29,325 bases of DNA, taken from positions 1 to 29,325 of the IMG/VR virus record IMGVR_UViG_3300025849_000154. One strand, given 5' to 3'. The translations under genes were made by a program, and so were the position numbers. Under the pieces are notes generated by a model, which worked only from the letters and a program-made list of their open reading frames with translations, had not been told where the DNA came from and did no database searches. Source of the stretch: a virus. Shown here piece after piece: positions 1 to 7,247 of this stretch. Every line of letters begins with the position of its first letter. Positions within the stretch are counted from its first letter, which is position 1.

Positions 1-74
1 CCAGATCCAGAGGTTGGAACATAATATGTTGAACCTGTGTAATATTTTGCGTTAGTTTCAGTTATTAAGCCCAT
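1..74 (-). CDS. N-terminal fragment of a virion protein, cut by window edge
   Basis: An ATG at 74 opens a frame of 24 codons that runs off the left edge of the window, beginning MGLITETNAKYY. It starts three bases after the stop of the connector gene and has the A-rich leader seen throughout this block, so it is probably the next tail or connector gene of the same transcript. Glycine, tyrosine and serine follow in the visible part. Too little is present to name a function. Confidence 0.6.
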   Translation of the reverse strand, partial: MGLITETNAKYYTGSTYYVPTSGS

Positions 75-77
75 TTA

Positions 78-863
78 TTATGATTTTTCATTTTGTTCAT
101 CTTGTTGCGCAAGAGCTGATGCTGCTTGAACAACACTAGGATCTCTTATTATTATTCCAGAATACATTAATATGTTTAATATTATACTAACCTGTTCTGA
201 TGCATCTAATTCAAATTGTACTGATCCAGTTGTTGGATTAGCACTTGAATCAGCAGCACCTTGATATACATAACCACCAGTGTCAGCATTTATAGTATAT
301 GCCCAAACTGGAGATTTAGGTTTTCTAACATAATAAGTTGGTAAGTTTTCAGTAATAGTATCTGGAAAAACTTTTATGCGTGTTGGTGCGGCTTGTGTAA
401 ATGCACCATCTGGACTACCAGTTCCACTGGCATAAAAAGCTGGATATTGCTCTGTAGGCCTTGTTAACTGTGATCTATAAGCTAACAAGTATTCGTTTCT
501 TTGCATTTCTTGCAATGCTTTATCTTTGTAAGATATTGTTCCTAATCTATGCATATCACTAGGTAGAGTATAAGTTCTAGCATTAGGCGGCGGATTATCT
601 GGATCAGGTACAGCTACATAAGTTGAGCTGCCATAAGTTTCAAAAATACTAATTTTTTGTTCTAGTTGTTTTTGTCTATTAGCATACTCATTATCTGTTT
701 GAGGTACTCTTAACAGTTGGTTTAAATCTTCAAAATATTGTTCAAATATTTCAAGTTGAACCTGCTCAGCTACTTTGTTAAACTCAGCTGGGGTTAAAAA
801 TCCTCTTTGTTCTTTGTTTAATATATACAAGACAGTTCTGTACACTACATTTACATCTACCAT
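78..863 (-). CDS. Head-tail connector (adaptor ring) protein, putative
   Basis: 261 aa. The N-terminal ~65 residues look helical (VNVVYRTVLYILNKEQRGFLT, then FNKVAEQVQLEIFEQYF), followed by a proline-rich beta-like middle and a helical C-terminus rich in Ala, Gln and Glu. The arrangement NKxQxGxxxPxxFN followed by a Tyr/Phe-rich helix resembles, from memory, connector or ring proteins of crAss-like and marine flavobacterial podoviruses. Such proteins sit under the portal and join head to tail. Position supports this: it is the last complete gene after TerL, portal, scaffold and capsid. A strong terminator-like hairpin lies between this gene and the 266-aa gene upstream, so transcription into it may be reduced. 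Function is inferred from context and general resemblance. Confidence 0.6.
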   Translation of the reverse strand: MVDVNVVYRTVLYILNKEQRGFLTPAEFNKVAEQVQLEIFEQYFEDLNQLLRVPQTDNEYANRQKQLEQKISIFETYGSSTYVAVPDPDNPPPNARTYTLPSDMHRLGTISYKDKALQEMQRNEYLLAYRSQLTRPTEQYPAFYASGTGSPDGAFTQAAPTRIKVFPDTITENLPTYYVRKPKSPVWAYTINADTGGYVYQGAADSSANPTTGSVQFELDASEQVSIILNILMYSGIIIRDPSVVQAASALAQQDEQNEKS

Positions 864-883
864 TTTTAGTATTTATTTAAATA

Positions 884-910
884 AAAAAAGCGGCCGCATA
901 GCCGCCTTTA
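884..910 (-). terminator. GC-rich hairpin with T-tract, Rho-independent terminator
   Basis: Read on the minus strand: AAAG, stem GCGGC, loop TATGCG, stem GCCGC, then seven T. The stem can be extended by a G-T pair and three A-T pairs into the flanking A and T runs. It lies in the 60-base gap between the 266-aa gene and the connector gene. Because A-runs and T-runs flank both sides it could act in both directions. Genes continue downstream in the same direction, so it is likely a partial terminator or attenuator within the structural operon. Confidence 0.8.
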
Positions 911-923
911 TTATAATCACTTG

Positions 924-1724
924 TTATTTATATTTTTTCTGTATAGATCTATAAACTTCTATACCTTCGTCAGTTTTAAACCAAACAGCCATAGCTGAAT
1001 ATGGGTTTTCTTCAAAAGGAACATTCATAAGCTTTTTATCATTAGATGCCCAAGAAAAAGATCTTTGATCTTGAGAAAGTTTAATGATTCCAGCTTCTGT
1101 AGCTTTTATAGCAAAGTTTCTAAGCTCTACATTTTCATCATTAGCAAGCTCTAAGAACAGTCTAGGTTTGTTTTGAGCAAATAACAATAAATCTCTTTTA
1201 AGCTCTTTAGAACTCATCTTAGACACGCTAGAGCCTTCTTCAACTCTTAATATCGCCTCAGCTTTATCGACATCTATTTCATAAGCTAAGTTCATAGCGG
1301 CTAATGAATTTTCTAAATCTTGTAAATCATCTTTAGCTTCTTCAACAGCATCAAACTCATCATAGTGTTTACCTTTACTAGGATGATATAATGAAAGCAG
1401 TTTTTGAAGTTGTGACTTTTCTTTAGGTACTGATAAAATGCCATTTTCAAACATTATATGTTCTAAAGTTACAGGTCCTTGTTGCTCATCTGCAAATACG
1501 CTTTTTTGATTTGTAGCATATCTTAATTCCCTGTTATAACCTTTTTCAGGATCAAACCACATTAGCGGATGTCTAGAAGTGTGTCTAGATGCTAATTTAT
1601 AAGTTAAAGGTTCTTTGTCAAAGCTTAAATAATAATTTCTATCTTTATACTCCCAAGTGTCTTTTTCTACTTTTGGAGTTGCCTCGGCTTTAGCCACAGG
1701 CTTTTTCTTTTCTTTTGTTTCCAT
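924..1724 (-). CDS. Unknown structural-region protein, 266 aa
   Basis: The N-terminus is lysine-rich (METKEKKKPVAKAEATPK), followed by aromatic residues (WEYKDRNYYLSF) and several charged helical segments, one strongly acidic around residues 120-150. It has no membrane segment or signal peptide, and I do not recognise the family. It sits between the capsid genes and the connector and is bracketed by two hairpin terminators (1751-1774 and 884-910), the only gene in the window isolated that way. Its start is preceded by a tandem ATTAT pentamer leader, also seen at two other genes. A head-completion, decoration or virion-internal protein are the main options. An ejected protein is possible given the Lys-rich head, but this is a guess. 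Confidence 0.6.
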   Translation of the reverse strand: METKEKKKPVAKAEATPKVEKDTWEYKDRNYYLSFDKEPLTYKLASRHTSRHPLMWFDPEKGYNRELRYATNQKSVFADEQQGPVTLEHIMFENGILSVPKEKSQLQKLLSLYHPSKGKHYDEFDAVEEAKDDLQDLENSLAAMNLAYEIDVDKAEAILRVEEGSSVSKMSSKELKRDLLLFAQNKPRLFLELANDENVELRNFAIKATEAGIIKLSQDQRSFSWASNDKKLMNVPFEENPYSAMAVWFKTDEGIEVYRSIQKKYK

Positions 1725-1750
1725 AATATAATATAATATAATAATTAATA

Positions 1751-1774
1751 AAGACCCCGCCGAAGCGGGATCTT
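1751..1774 (-). terminator. Perfect 10-bp hairpin with TTCG tetraloop
   Basis: On the minus strand AAGATCCCGC, loop TTCG, GCGGGGTCTT, with all ten positions pairing (one T-G). TTCG in this setting is the very stable UUCG tetraloop in RNA. It ends in TCTTTATTA, a short, imperfect U-tract. It lies 13 bases after the stop of the 114-aa gene that follows the major capsid gene, the usual place for a terminator that keeps capsid transcripts abundant relative to downstream genes. Confidence 0.85.
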
Positions 1775-1787
1775 ATATTTTAGTCTA

Positions 1788-2132
1788 CTAAGATATAGTG
1801 TACTCAGATGCCGCAGCGCTTGTAACGATTTTACCAACAGGTAAAATTACGTCTTCAGCCTCTACGAAACCAGTTCCTTTTTTCAAAGTAGAAACAATAG
1901 CAGCATTAACTGCATCTTGTAGTTCAGCAGCCCCTGTCGCATCAGCAAATCCACTAACAATAACTTTGTTAGATACTAATTTGCCTGAAGCAGAGCCAGC
2001 AGCCATGTGTACAACTTCTACAAAAGCATCAGCTGGTGTAGCATCAACACGATCTGTACCTTTTATGTATATTACGTCATCGATAGGAATTAAATCATAT
2101 CCTGACGCTTTGTTAAATTTTAACCATTTCAT
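1788..2132 (-). CDS. Small protein downstream of major capsid gene
   Basis: 114 aa, acidic and alanine/valine-rich, with an alternating beta-like pattern (VIYIKGTDRVDA, AFVEVVHMAAG, SNKVIVSGFADATGA) and no membrane segment. It begins MKWLKFNKASGYDLIPIDDV. It directly follows the capsid gene with only a 26-base A-rich leader between, and a strong hairpin terminator follows it, so capsid and this gene probably form one high-expression transcript end. A capsid decoration or cementing role is the natural inference from position, size and composition. I recognise no family, and the beta-rich pattern is a visual impression. Confidence 0.6.
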   Translation of the reverse strand: MKWLKFNKASGYDLIPIDDVIYIKGTDRVDATPADAFVEVVHMAAGSASGKLVSNKVIVSGFADATGAAELQDAVNAAIVSTLKKGTGFVEAEDVILPVGKIVTSAAASEYTIS

Positions 2133-2158
2133 ATCTTTATATTTTTAAATGTTTATAA

Positions 2159-3619
2159 TTATACAGTTGACTTAAACAATACGAAATTGTTAGCAGCTTG
2201 TGTCACTAAACATCTTTCAGTTAAGAAATGTACTTCCATAGCATCAAGATCAGAAGTGTAAGCACCACCGACAGAACCAGTGATCCAAGACTTCATTCTT
2301 CTGTCATCAGCTTCAGACGCTCTATATCTTACGTGTAAGAAAGGTCTTCTGATGTTAGATCCTAACATTTGATCATAAACAGTAGTAGTACCAGCAGGAA
2401 CCATAACACCATCAATATCTTGTGTTAAACCTCTAGTAGTAGCATCGTTTAAGTATTTCCAGTCAGTTTTGTAGAAGTCATAAGAACCTCTTCTAAATCC
2501 TGCAAATCCAAAGTTAAGTGCCATTTCAGCTTCATTATCAAATAAACCGTAAGAAGCAGCTTGAGTAGAAGCATAACCTCCACCAGCTTGAGCAGCAATC
2601 ATATCATCAAAATCAAGAGCAGTAGCTCTGTTTAAGAATAACATGTTTTCTTCAATAGCTCCTTGCTTGTCTAATTGCTTAAGGATAGCATCAAAATCAC
2701 CTAATGCACCAGCTCCAGGAGCAGCAGCACCAGCAAAATTGTTCCATACATTACCTCTATCTTCGATAGCAGCAAATAAACCTTGAGTACCTTTTGGCTT
2801 AACAGCAGCTGTAAAACCTCCAGTTGCACCCATGTCATCAAGAGCAGCAGAACTTGCAGCAGCAAGCTCACCTTCAACAGACATCATTTCAAGATAATCT
2901 TCAAATCTTAATCTAGTTTCAGACTCAGCTTTTAAGTACCATAAGTACCCATTAGAACCATCTTCAGTAGCTATTTCAATCCAACCAATTTGAGCAGCAT
3001 CAGAACCTGATACTTCAAATTTATCTTTCATGATAATTGGTGAATTTTGGTAAGTTTGAGGAACTGGGCTAATTGAACCAACCATTCCGTTAGTACCTTT
3101 AGCAAATTCAGAACCATAAACAAATAACTTAACCTTTGTACCTAATCCAGATAAATCAGCTGCAGTATATGGTAAAGCAATAATGTCTTGACCAGATGAA
3201 GACTTAACTAAACATTTTAATGTATTAAATCCATCAGAAACAACAATAGTTTGATTAGCTCTTACAGCGTTGTTTTCGCCAGACGAGAGAGTTAATTTAT
3301 TTGATTGATCATTAGTTACTTCATCATAAGCGATGTGTAATCTATTTTGCTCAACCCAAATAACTTGATCAGAAGTCATTGGCATTTCAGCTCCTACCAT
3401 TCTCAAGAAACCAGATAAAGTTCTGTTTCCGTATCTTTCTACTTCCGATTCGTATAATTCAGGTAGATACTGTTGTAACCACTGAGTAAATTCAGCTTTA
3501 CCAGCACCACTACCAGTTCCTGCATCGTTTTGGAAGTTTATATAATTTGTCGGTTGCGCAATCTTTTGAGGCATTGGCGTAATCGACGCGGGGAAAGCCC
3601 CACCAGTTTTAAATCCCAT
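2159..3619 (-). CDS. Major capsid protein (HK97-fold type), putative
   Basis: 486 aa. It has the expected length and composition for a capsid protein: Ala/Gly/Ser-rich, few Cys, no membrane segment, with a central acidic helix (residues around 210-250, ETRLRFEDYLEMMSVEGELA) and many short beta-like stretches. It lies directly after the portal and the acidic scaffold-like gene, the usual order TerL, portal, scaffold, capsid. The N-terminus (MGFKTGGAFPASITPMPQKI) resembles capsid proteins of uncultured marine phages as I recall them. The leader between it and the scaffold is very short and A-rich, so the two are co-transcribed. The fold itself cannot be proved from the sequence by eye; a T7-like or crAss-like capsid is equally HK97-related. 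Confidence 0.75.
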   Translation of the reverse strand: MGFKTGGAFPASITPMPQKIAQPTNYINFQNDAGTGSGAGKAEFTQWLQQYLPELYESEVERYGNRTLSGFLRMVGAEMPMTSDQVIWVEQNRLHIAYDEVTNDQSNKLTLSSGENNAVRANQTIVVSDGFNTLKCLVKSSSGQDIIALPYTAADLSGLGTKVKLFVYGSEFAKGTNGMVGSISPVPQTYQNSPIIMKDKFEVSGSDAAQIGWIEIATEDGSNGYLWYLKAESETRLRFEDYLEMMSVEGELAAASSAALDDMGATGGFTAAVKPKGTQGLFAAIEDRGNVWNNFAGAAAPGAGALGDFDAILKQLDKQGAIEENMLFLNRATALDFDDMIAAQAGGGYASTQAASYGLFDNEAEMALNFGFAGFRRGSYDFYKTDWKYLNDATTRGLTQDIDGVMVPAGTTTVYDQMLGSNIRRPFLHVRYRASEADDRRMKSWITGSVGGAYTSDLDAMEVHFLTERCLVTQAANNFVLFKSTV

Positions 3620-3630
3620 GATTTTTTGTT

Positions 3631-4806
3631 TTAAGTTTTATTTTTTGTTTTAATTTTTAACTTAGAACTATCAACACCACTTATTGCTCTTACTTTTATA
3701 CCATTAACAAAAACATTACCATTGTTAGTTGGTCTTTCATCTAAAGTTATATTTTTAGATTTAGCAGACATTTCCTTAACAGCATCAGCTTTACCTTGTT
3801 CGTAAAAATGATTTATAAGCTTGTCAGTGTTATTGGCAGCGTAAAGAGCTTTGTGGTACTTCTTATAATCAGTTATTTCTCCGTTTTTATCTAAGAACTT
3901 CTTAACAAAATTACCGAGATCAGCTTGATCTTGAGCCACACTTTCGGAATTACTAAGATTATACTTAAACTTTTTTTCTCCAAGATCAAAATCAAAACCT
4001 TTGAAATTATCTTTTTTGAAAAAATCTTCAGTACCTTTAGTAAACCTACTGTATCTTTCTTTTTGTGCTGTTTGTTCGTTGTTATATCTATTGAAGAAGT
4101 CTATAGCTTTTTTCTGTTCTTGAGTAGCGCCCGGTCTCAACTTGATCTCGTCGTAATATTTACTCTTAGAACTTTCTAAAAAATTATAAGCTTCAGCAAT
4201 TTCTTCTTTCAAAGCAAGTTTTTTCTTTCTTACATCTCGCTCTGAGTCCTCGTCATCATCCCAAGCAAAATTGTCTTCTATTAAGAATCCAACTTCTTCA
4301 GAATCTAAGTGAGGTTTAGTCTTTTTATAATACTCTATTAGTATTTCTTCGTTATCATACTTAGAGTAGTCTTTATTTAAATTAACATAGTCATCTAAAG
4401 TACCACCAGTATCTTCCATAAAGCTTAAAAGCTTTTCTATATTTTTAGGTACTGTTATTTTAGGCGTTGTGTTTTCAACAGGTTTTTCTTGAGGAACTTC
4501 TTCTTTTGGTTCTTCATTTATTACAGTAACTTCTTCTTGTTCTTCTACTTTTTCTTCGATCTTTTCTTCAGTTTGCTGAACCTCTGGTTCGGGTACTTCA
4601 ACTTCTTGAATACTTCCGGTAGGTTCTTCTGTAGATACGTCCACTGTGCTTGGCTCTGTATTGCCATCTTCCTCTTTTTTTGTTAAATCAACTTTAGTTG
4701 TTTCTTCTTGTTGTGTTAATTTTTTAGGTTTCTTTTTTACCTTAAATTCACCTTGTTCTAGAGTTCCGTCAGGAGCCTCCTTTATTTCTGATTTTTCTTT
4801 TGACAT
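3631..4806 (-). CDS. Scaffold-like acidic protein between portal and capsid
   Basis: 391 aa. Residues about 1-125 are low-complexity, dominated by Glu, Lys, Val, Pro and Thr (EEKIEEKVEEQEEV). The C-terminal two thirds are charged helices that could form coiled coils (ALKEEIAEAYNFLESSKSKY and onward), ending in a basic tail KLKIKTKNKT. Scaffold proteins of tailed phages are typically acidic, helical and disordered, sit between portal and capsid genes, and bind the capsid shell through a basic C-terminal segment. All of that fits. No protease motif (Ser-His dyad region) is evident, so a separate prohead protease is not encoded here. Its start follows a tandem ATTAT leader. Confidence 0.6.
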   Translation of the reverse strand: MSKEKSEIKEAPDGTLEQGEFKVKKKPKKLTQQEETTKVDLTKKEEDGNTEPSTVDVSTEEPTGSIQEVEVPEPEVQQTEEKIEEKVEEQEEVTVINEEPKEEVPQEKPVENTTPKITVPKNIEKLLSFMEDTGGTLDDYVNLNKDYSKYDNEEILIEYYKKTKPHLDSEEVGFLIEDNFAWDDDEDSERDVRKKKLALKEEIAEAYNFLESSKSKYYDEIKLRPGATQEQKKAIDFFNRYNNEQTAQKERYSRFTKGTEDFFKKDNFKGFDFDLGEKKFKYNLSNSESVAQDQADLGNFVKKFLDKNGEITDYKKYHKALYAANNTDKLINHFYEQGKADAVKEMSAKSKNITLDERPTNNGNVFVNGIKVRAISGVDSSKLKIKTKNKT

Positions 4807-4832
4807 AATATAATATAATAGTTAATATAAAA

Positions 4833-7247
4833 TTATTGAGGCCCAAATTCTTCTAATCCAAAACCACCTAAATTATCATTACCAGATGATTCAAAGTTTA
4901 TTGGAGTACCGTCATTTTTCCTCTGTGAGATCATCTCACTTTGTTGAGTTGCTTGAAGCTTAGTTCTGTTGTCTTTTCTATCTTCAATTTCTTTTTCCTT
5001 AGCAGATTTATTACTTGCCTGAGCTCTACTTAATTGCATATTATAATTAAACTCTTCAGCCATTAACTGCTTTTTAATTTGAGCTTCCATTTGCATCCTT
5101 TGTATTTCAAACTGAGACTTGCCTTGTTCTATTTGTATTTGTGTCTCTGCTAAAGCTTGTTGTTTTTGAACTTCTGCCATTGCGGCTGCTTCAGTTGTTT
5201 GAGCATTTGCTTGTGCTTGTGCATCTATGTTAGCTTGTTGCATTTGCTGATCTTTCTTCTGCTTTTGCTTTCTACGTTTTTTAAGTAATTCGTTAGCTAA
5301 CTTTAAGTTGTTTATCTGTCTTATATCTATTGCGTCTTCTAAGTCTATAGATTGAGTTTGCAAAGAAACTTGAATGTTTTGTTCTAACTGAACTTTATCT
5401 TCCTCATCTGGTTCTAGCTCTATAAATATACCAAAATCTCTTAATTGAGTATTTTGAGTTTCTATTAGAGTTGCTACATTGTACATACTAATACTTTGTT
5501 GTAAAGCCATTTTAGTTATTGGAAACTGTAAAGCATCATTAACTCTCAAAGATATGTTTTCACAAGTTCTCAATGTTAAATATAATCCGCCTTGCATTAT
5601 ATGTCTTGTAGCTACATTTGAGTTAGCAGCAGCTAATTTTTGTAAACCTACTAATGAGTCAGCATTAGGCATAGATCCATCTCTTGCTTCATTAAGTCCG
5701 GTTACATCTCTTATAAGTTGTAAATAATATTGGTAAGTTTGTATTAAGCTTTGTATTTTAGCACCGCCTGAGCTCGACTGTAATTCTTGTATAGGTACTT
5801 TACCTGGATTACCCATACCATCTTGAGTCATTGATCTACCTACTATAGAACCTGTTTGAAAATACATGTTCAATGCTTCCGCTGGGTTGTAGTTAGTTCC
5901 ATTACCAAGATCTACTTCTGCTAAACCATCCATATCTAAATAAACACCGTCAGGAACCATCCTAGACATTACCTGTTGTAATTTTAAATGTGTTATTTGA
6001 ATCATGTCAGCAAAACCTGTTATACGCGACACTAGTGATTCTATTTTACCTTTGTACATTCTTGGAGCAACTATATTGTAACTCATGTTTACTTTTGTAG
6101 AATCTGACTCAGGTCTTGTCATATTTTGAGCCATACCCCACTGCATCATCATTGGGTGTCCTAGTACTTTAGCACCACTGTATAACACTTCTATTGTTCT
6201 AGATACTCTAGAAAATCCCTTAGAATCTTCAGGAGCTAAAAAAGTGTCTTGTTTTTCTAAAGCTTTTTCTAACCCGTTAGGACCTTCTTTTATTTTAAAT
6301 ACTTGATCTGTAAAAGTTTTGTATTCAAAAAATAATACCTGAACTGTGTTATCATCGTATCTACCATTCCAGTCTCTAAGATACTCTTGATGACCTTGAT
6401 ATTTTTCTAATGTAGAAACCTCTTCAGGTGTTAAATTTGGAAACTTCTTTTTAACTTCTGGTATTGTTAAATTTCTAACTTCCCCAACATACCATAAATC
6501 TTGAAAATTAGGATCGTCAGTGTAAGAATATACTATCGAAGCTGGGTCTACATAATCAACTGTAATACCTTGAGATAAATCAAAACATGTTTTTACACAA
6601 GATATACCTAATACTGTTAAATCATAATTTAATCTTTTTCTAATTAAATCGTATTTGTTTTTATCTAAAACATAATCTATTAATTCTTCTTGAGCTGTTT
6701 CTATAGATTGCTTGTAATTTAATTGCATGTGAGCAGGAAGCTCATCAAGTGTTTCAGGCGTGTTATCACCTGTTTGACTCAAAGATATATTTACACCAAA
6801 TGTTTCTTGTACAGCTGCTATGTATTCTTTTTGCTCTATATCTTGTATTATTCTTTGAGCGTAATCAGTTCTTTTTTGAAGTGACTCAGGATCTTGAGCC
6901 ATTGTTTTTACTTCGTAATTCCTCTGTGACATACCATTAACCACTATATCAACAAACTTGGATATAATAGGAACTGGTTTCCAGTCTAAATTTAAATAAG
7001 ATAAATCTCCATTGATTGCTAACTCATCTTTATATTTCTGCACAGGTTGCTCACCTCTAGCGTATAGCTTCAAAGTATGAAACCAGGTATAATTAGTTTG
7101 AAACTTGTATCCAGTTCCTCTAAAATTTCTAAACCATTCACCCTCTATAGCTCTACCTACTGCTAACCCATATTCTTGAGTAGCTTTCTCTGCGGCTGGA
7201 ACTACTTGATCCGGAAAAGTACTATTACTATTAGTGTAAATCTGCAT
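4833..7247 (-). CDS. Portal protein
   Basis: 804 aa. It forms the dodecameric ring at the capsid vertex through which DNA enters and leaves. Visible supporting features: an N-terminal region with KLYARGEQPVQKYKD and DWKPVPIISKFVDIVVNGM, a pattern of portal N-terminal domains; a central region with DPASIVYSYTDDP, resembling portal wing elements; and a long C-terminal part (from about residue 640) rich in Gln, Ala and Lys that looks like an extended coiled coil or barrel (QKQQALAETQIQIEQGKS). The length is at the upper end for portals but similar to podovirus and crAss-like ones. The start codon lies immediately after the TerL stop with no gap, so the pair is probably translationally coupled. 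Confidence 0.8.
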   Translation of the reverse strand: MQIYTNSNSTFPDQVVPAAEKATQEYGLAVGRAIEGEWFRNFRGTGYKFQTNYTWFHTLKLYARGEQPVQKYKDELAINGDLSYLNLDWKPVPIISKFVDIVVNGMSQRNYEVKTMAQDPESLQKRTDYAQRIIQDIEQKEYIAAVQETFGVNISLSQTGDNTPETLDELPAHMQLNYKQSIETAQEELIDYVLDKNKYDLIRKRLNYDLTVLGISCVKTCFDLSQGITVDYVDPASIVYSYTDDPNFQDLWYVGEVRNLTIPEVKKKFPNLTPEEVSTLEKYQGHQEYLRDWNGRYDDNTVQVLFFEYKTFTDQVFKIKEGPNGLEKALEKQDTFLAPEDSKGFSRVSRTIEVLYSGAKVLGHPMMMQWGMAQNMTRPESDSTKVNMSYNIVAPRMYKGKIESLVSRITGFADMIQITHLKLQQVMSRMVPDGVYLDMDGLAEVDLGNGTNYNPAEALNMYFQTGSIVGRSMTQDGMGNPGKVPIQELQSSSGGAKIQSLIQTYQYYLQLIRDVTGLNEARDGSMPNADSLVGLQKLAAANSNVATRHIMQGGLYLTLRTCENISLRVNDALQFPITKMALQQSISMYNVATLIETQNTQLRDFGIFIELEPDEEDKVQLEQNIQVSLQTQSIDLEDAIDIRQINNLKLANELLKKRRKQKQKKDQQMQQANIDAQAQANAQTTEAAAMAEVQKQQALAETQIQIEQGKSQFEIQRMQMEAQIKKQLMAEEFNYNMQLSRAQASNKSAKEKEIEDRKDNRTKLQATQQSEMISQRKNDGTPINFESSGNDNLGGFGLEEFGPQ

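Noticed and set aside
6642-6656. Minus-strand AAATACGA in the portal gene
   Set aside because: The following G falls one base early, it lacks AGATAATA and it lies inside a coding region, so it is not counted as a T7-like promoter.
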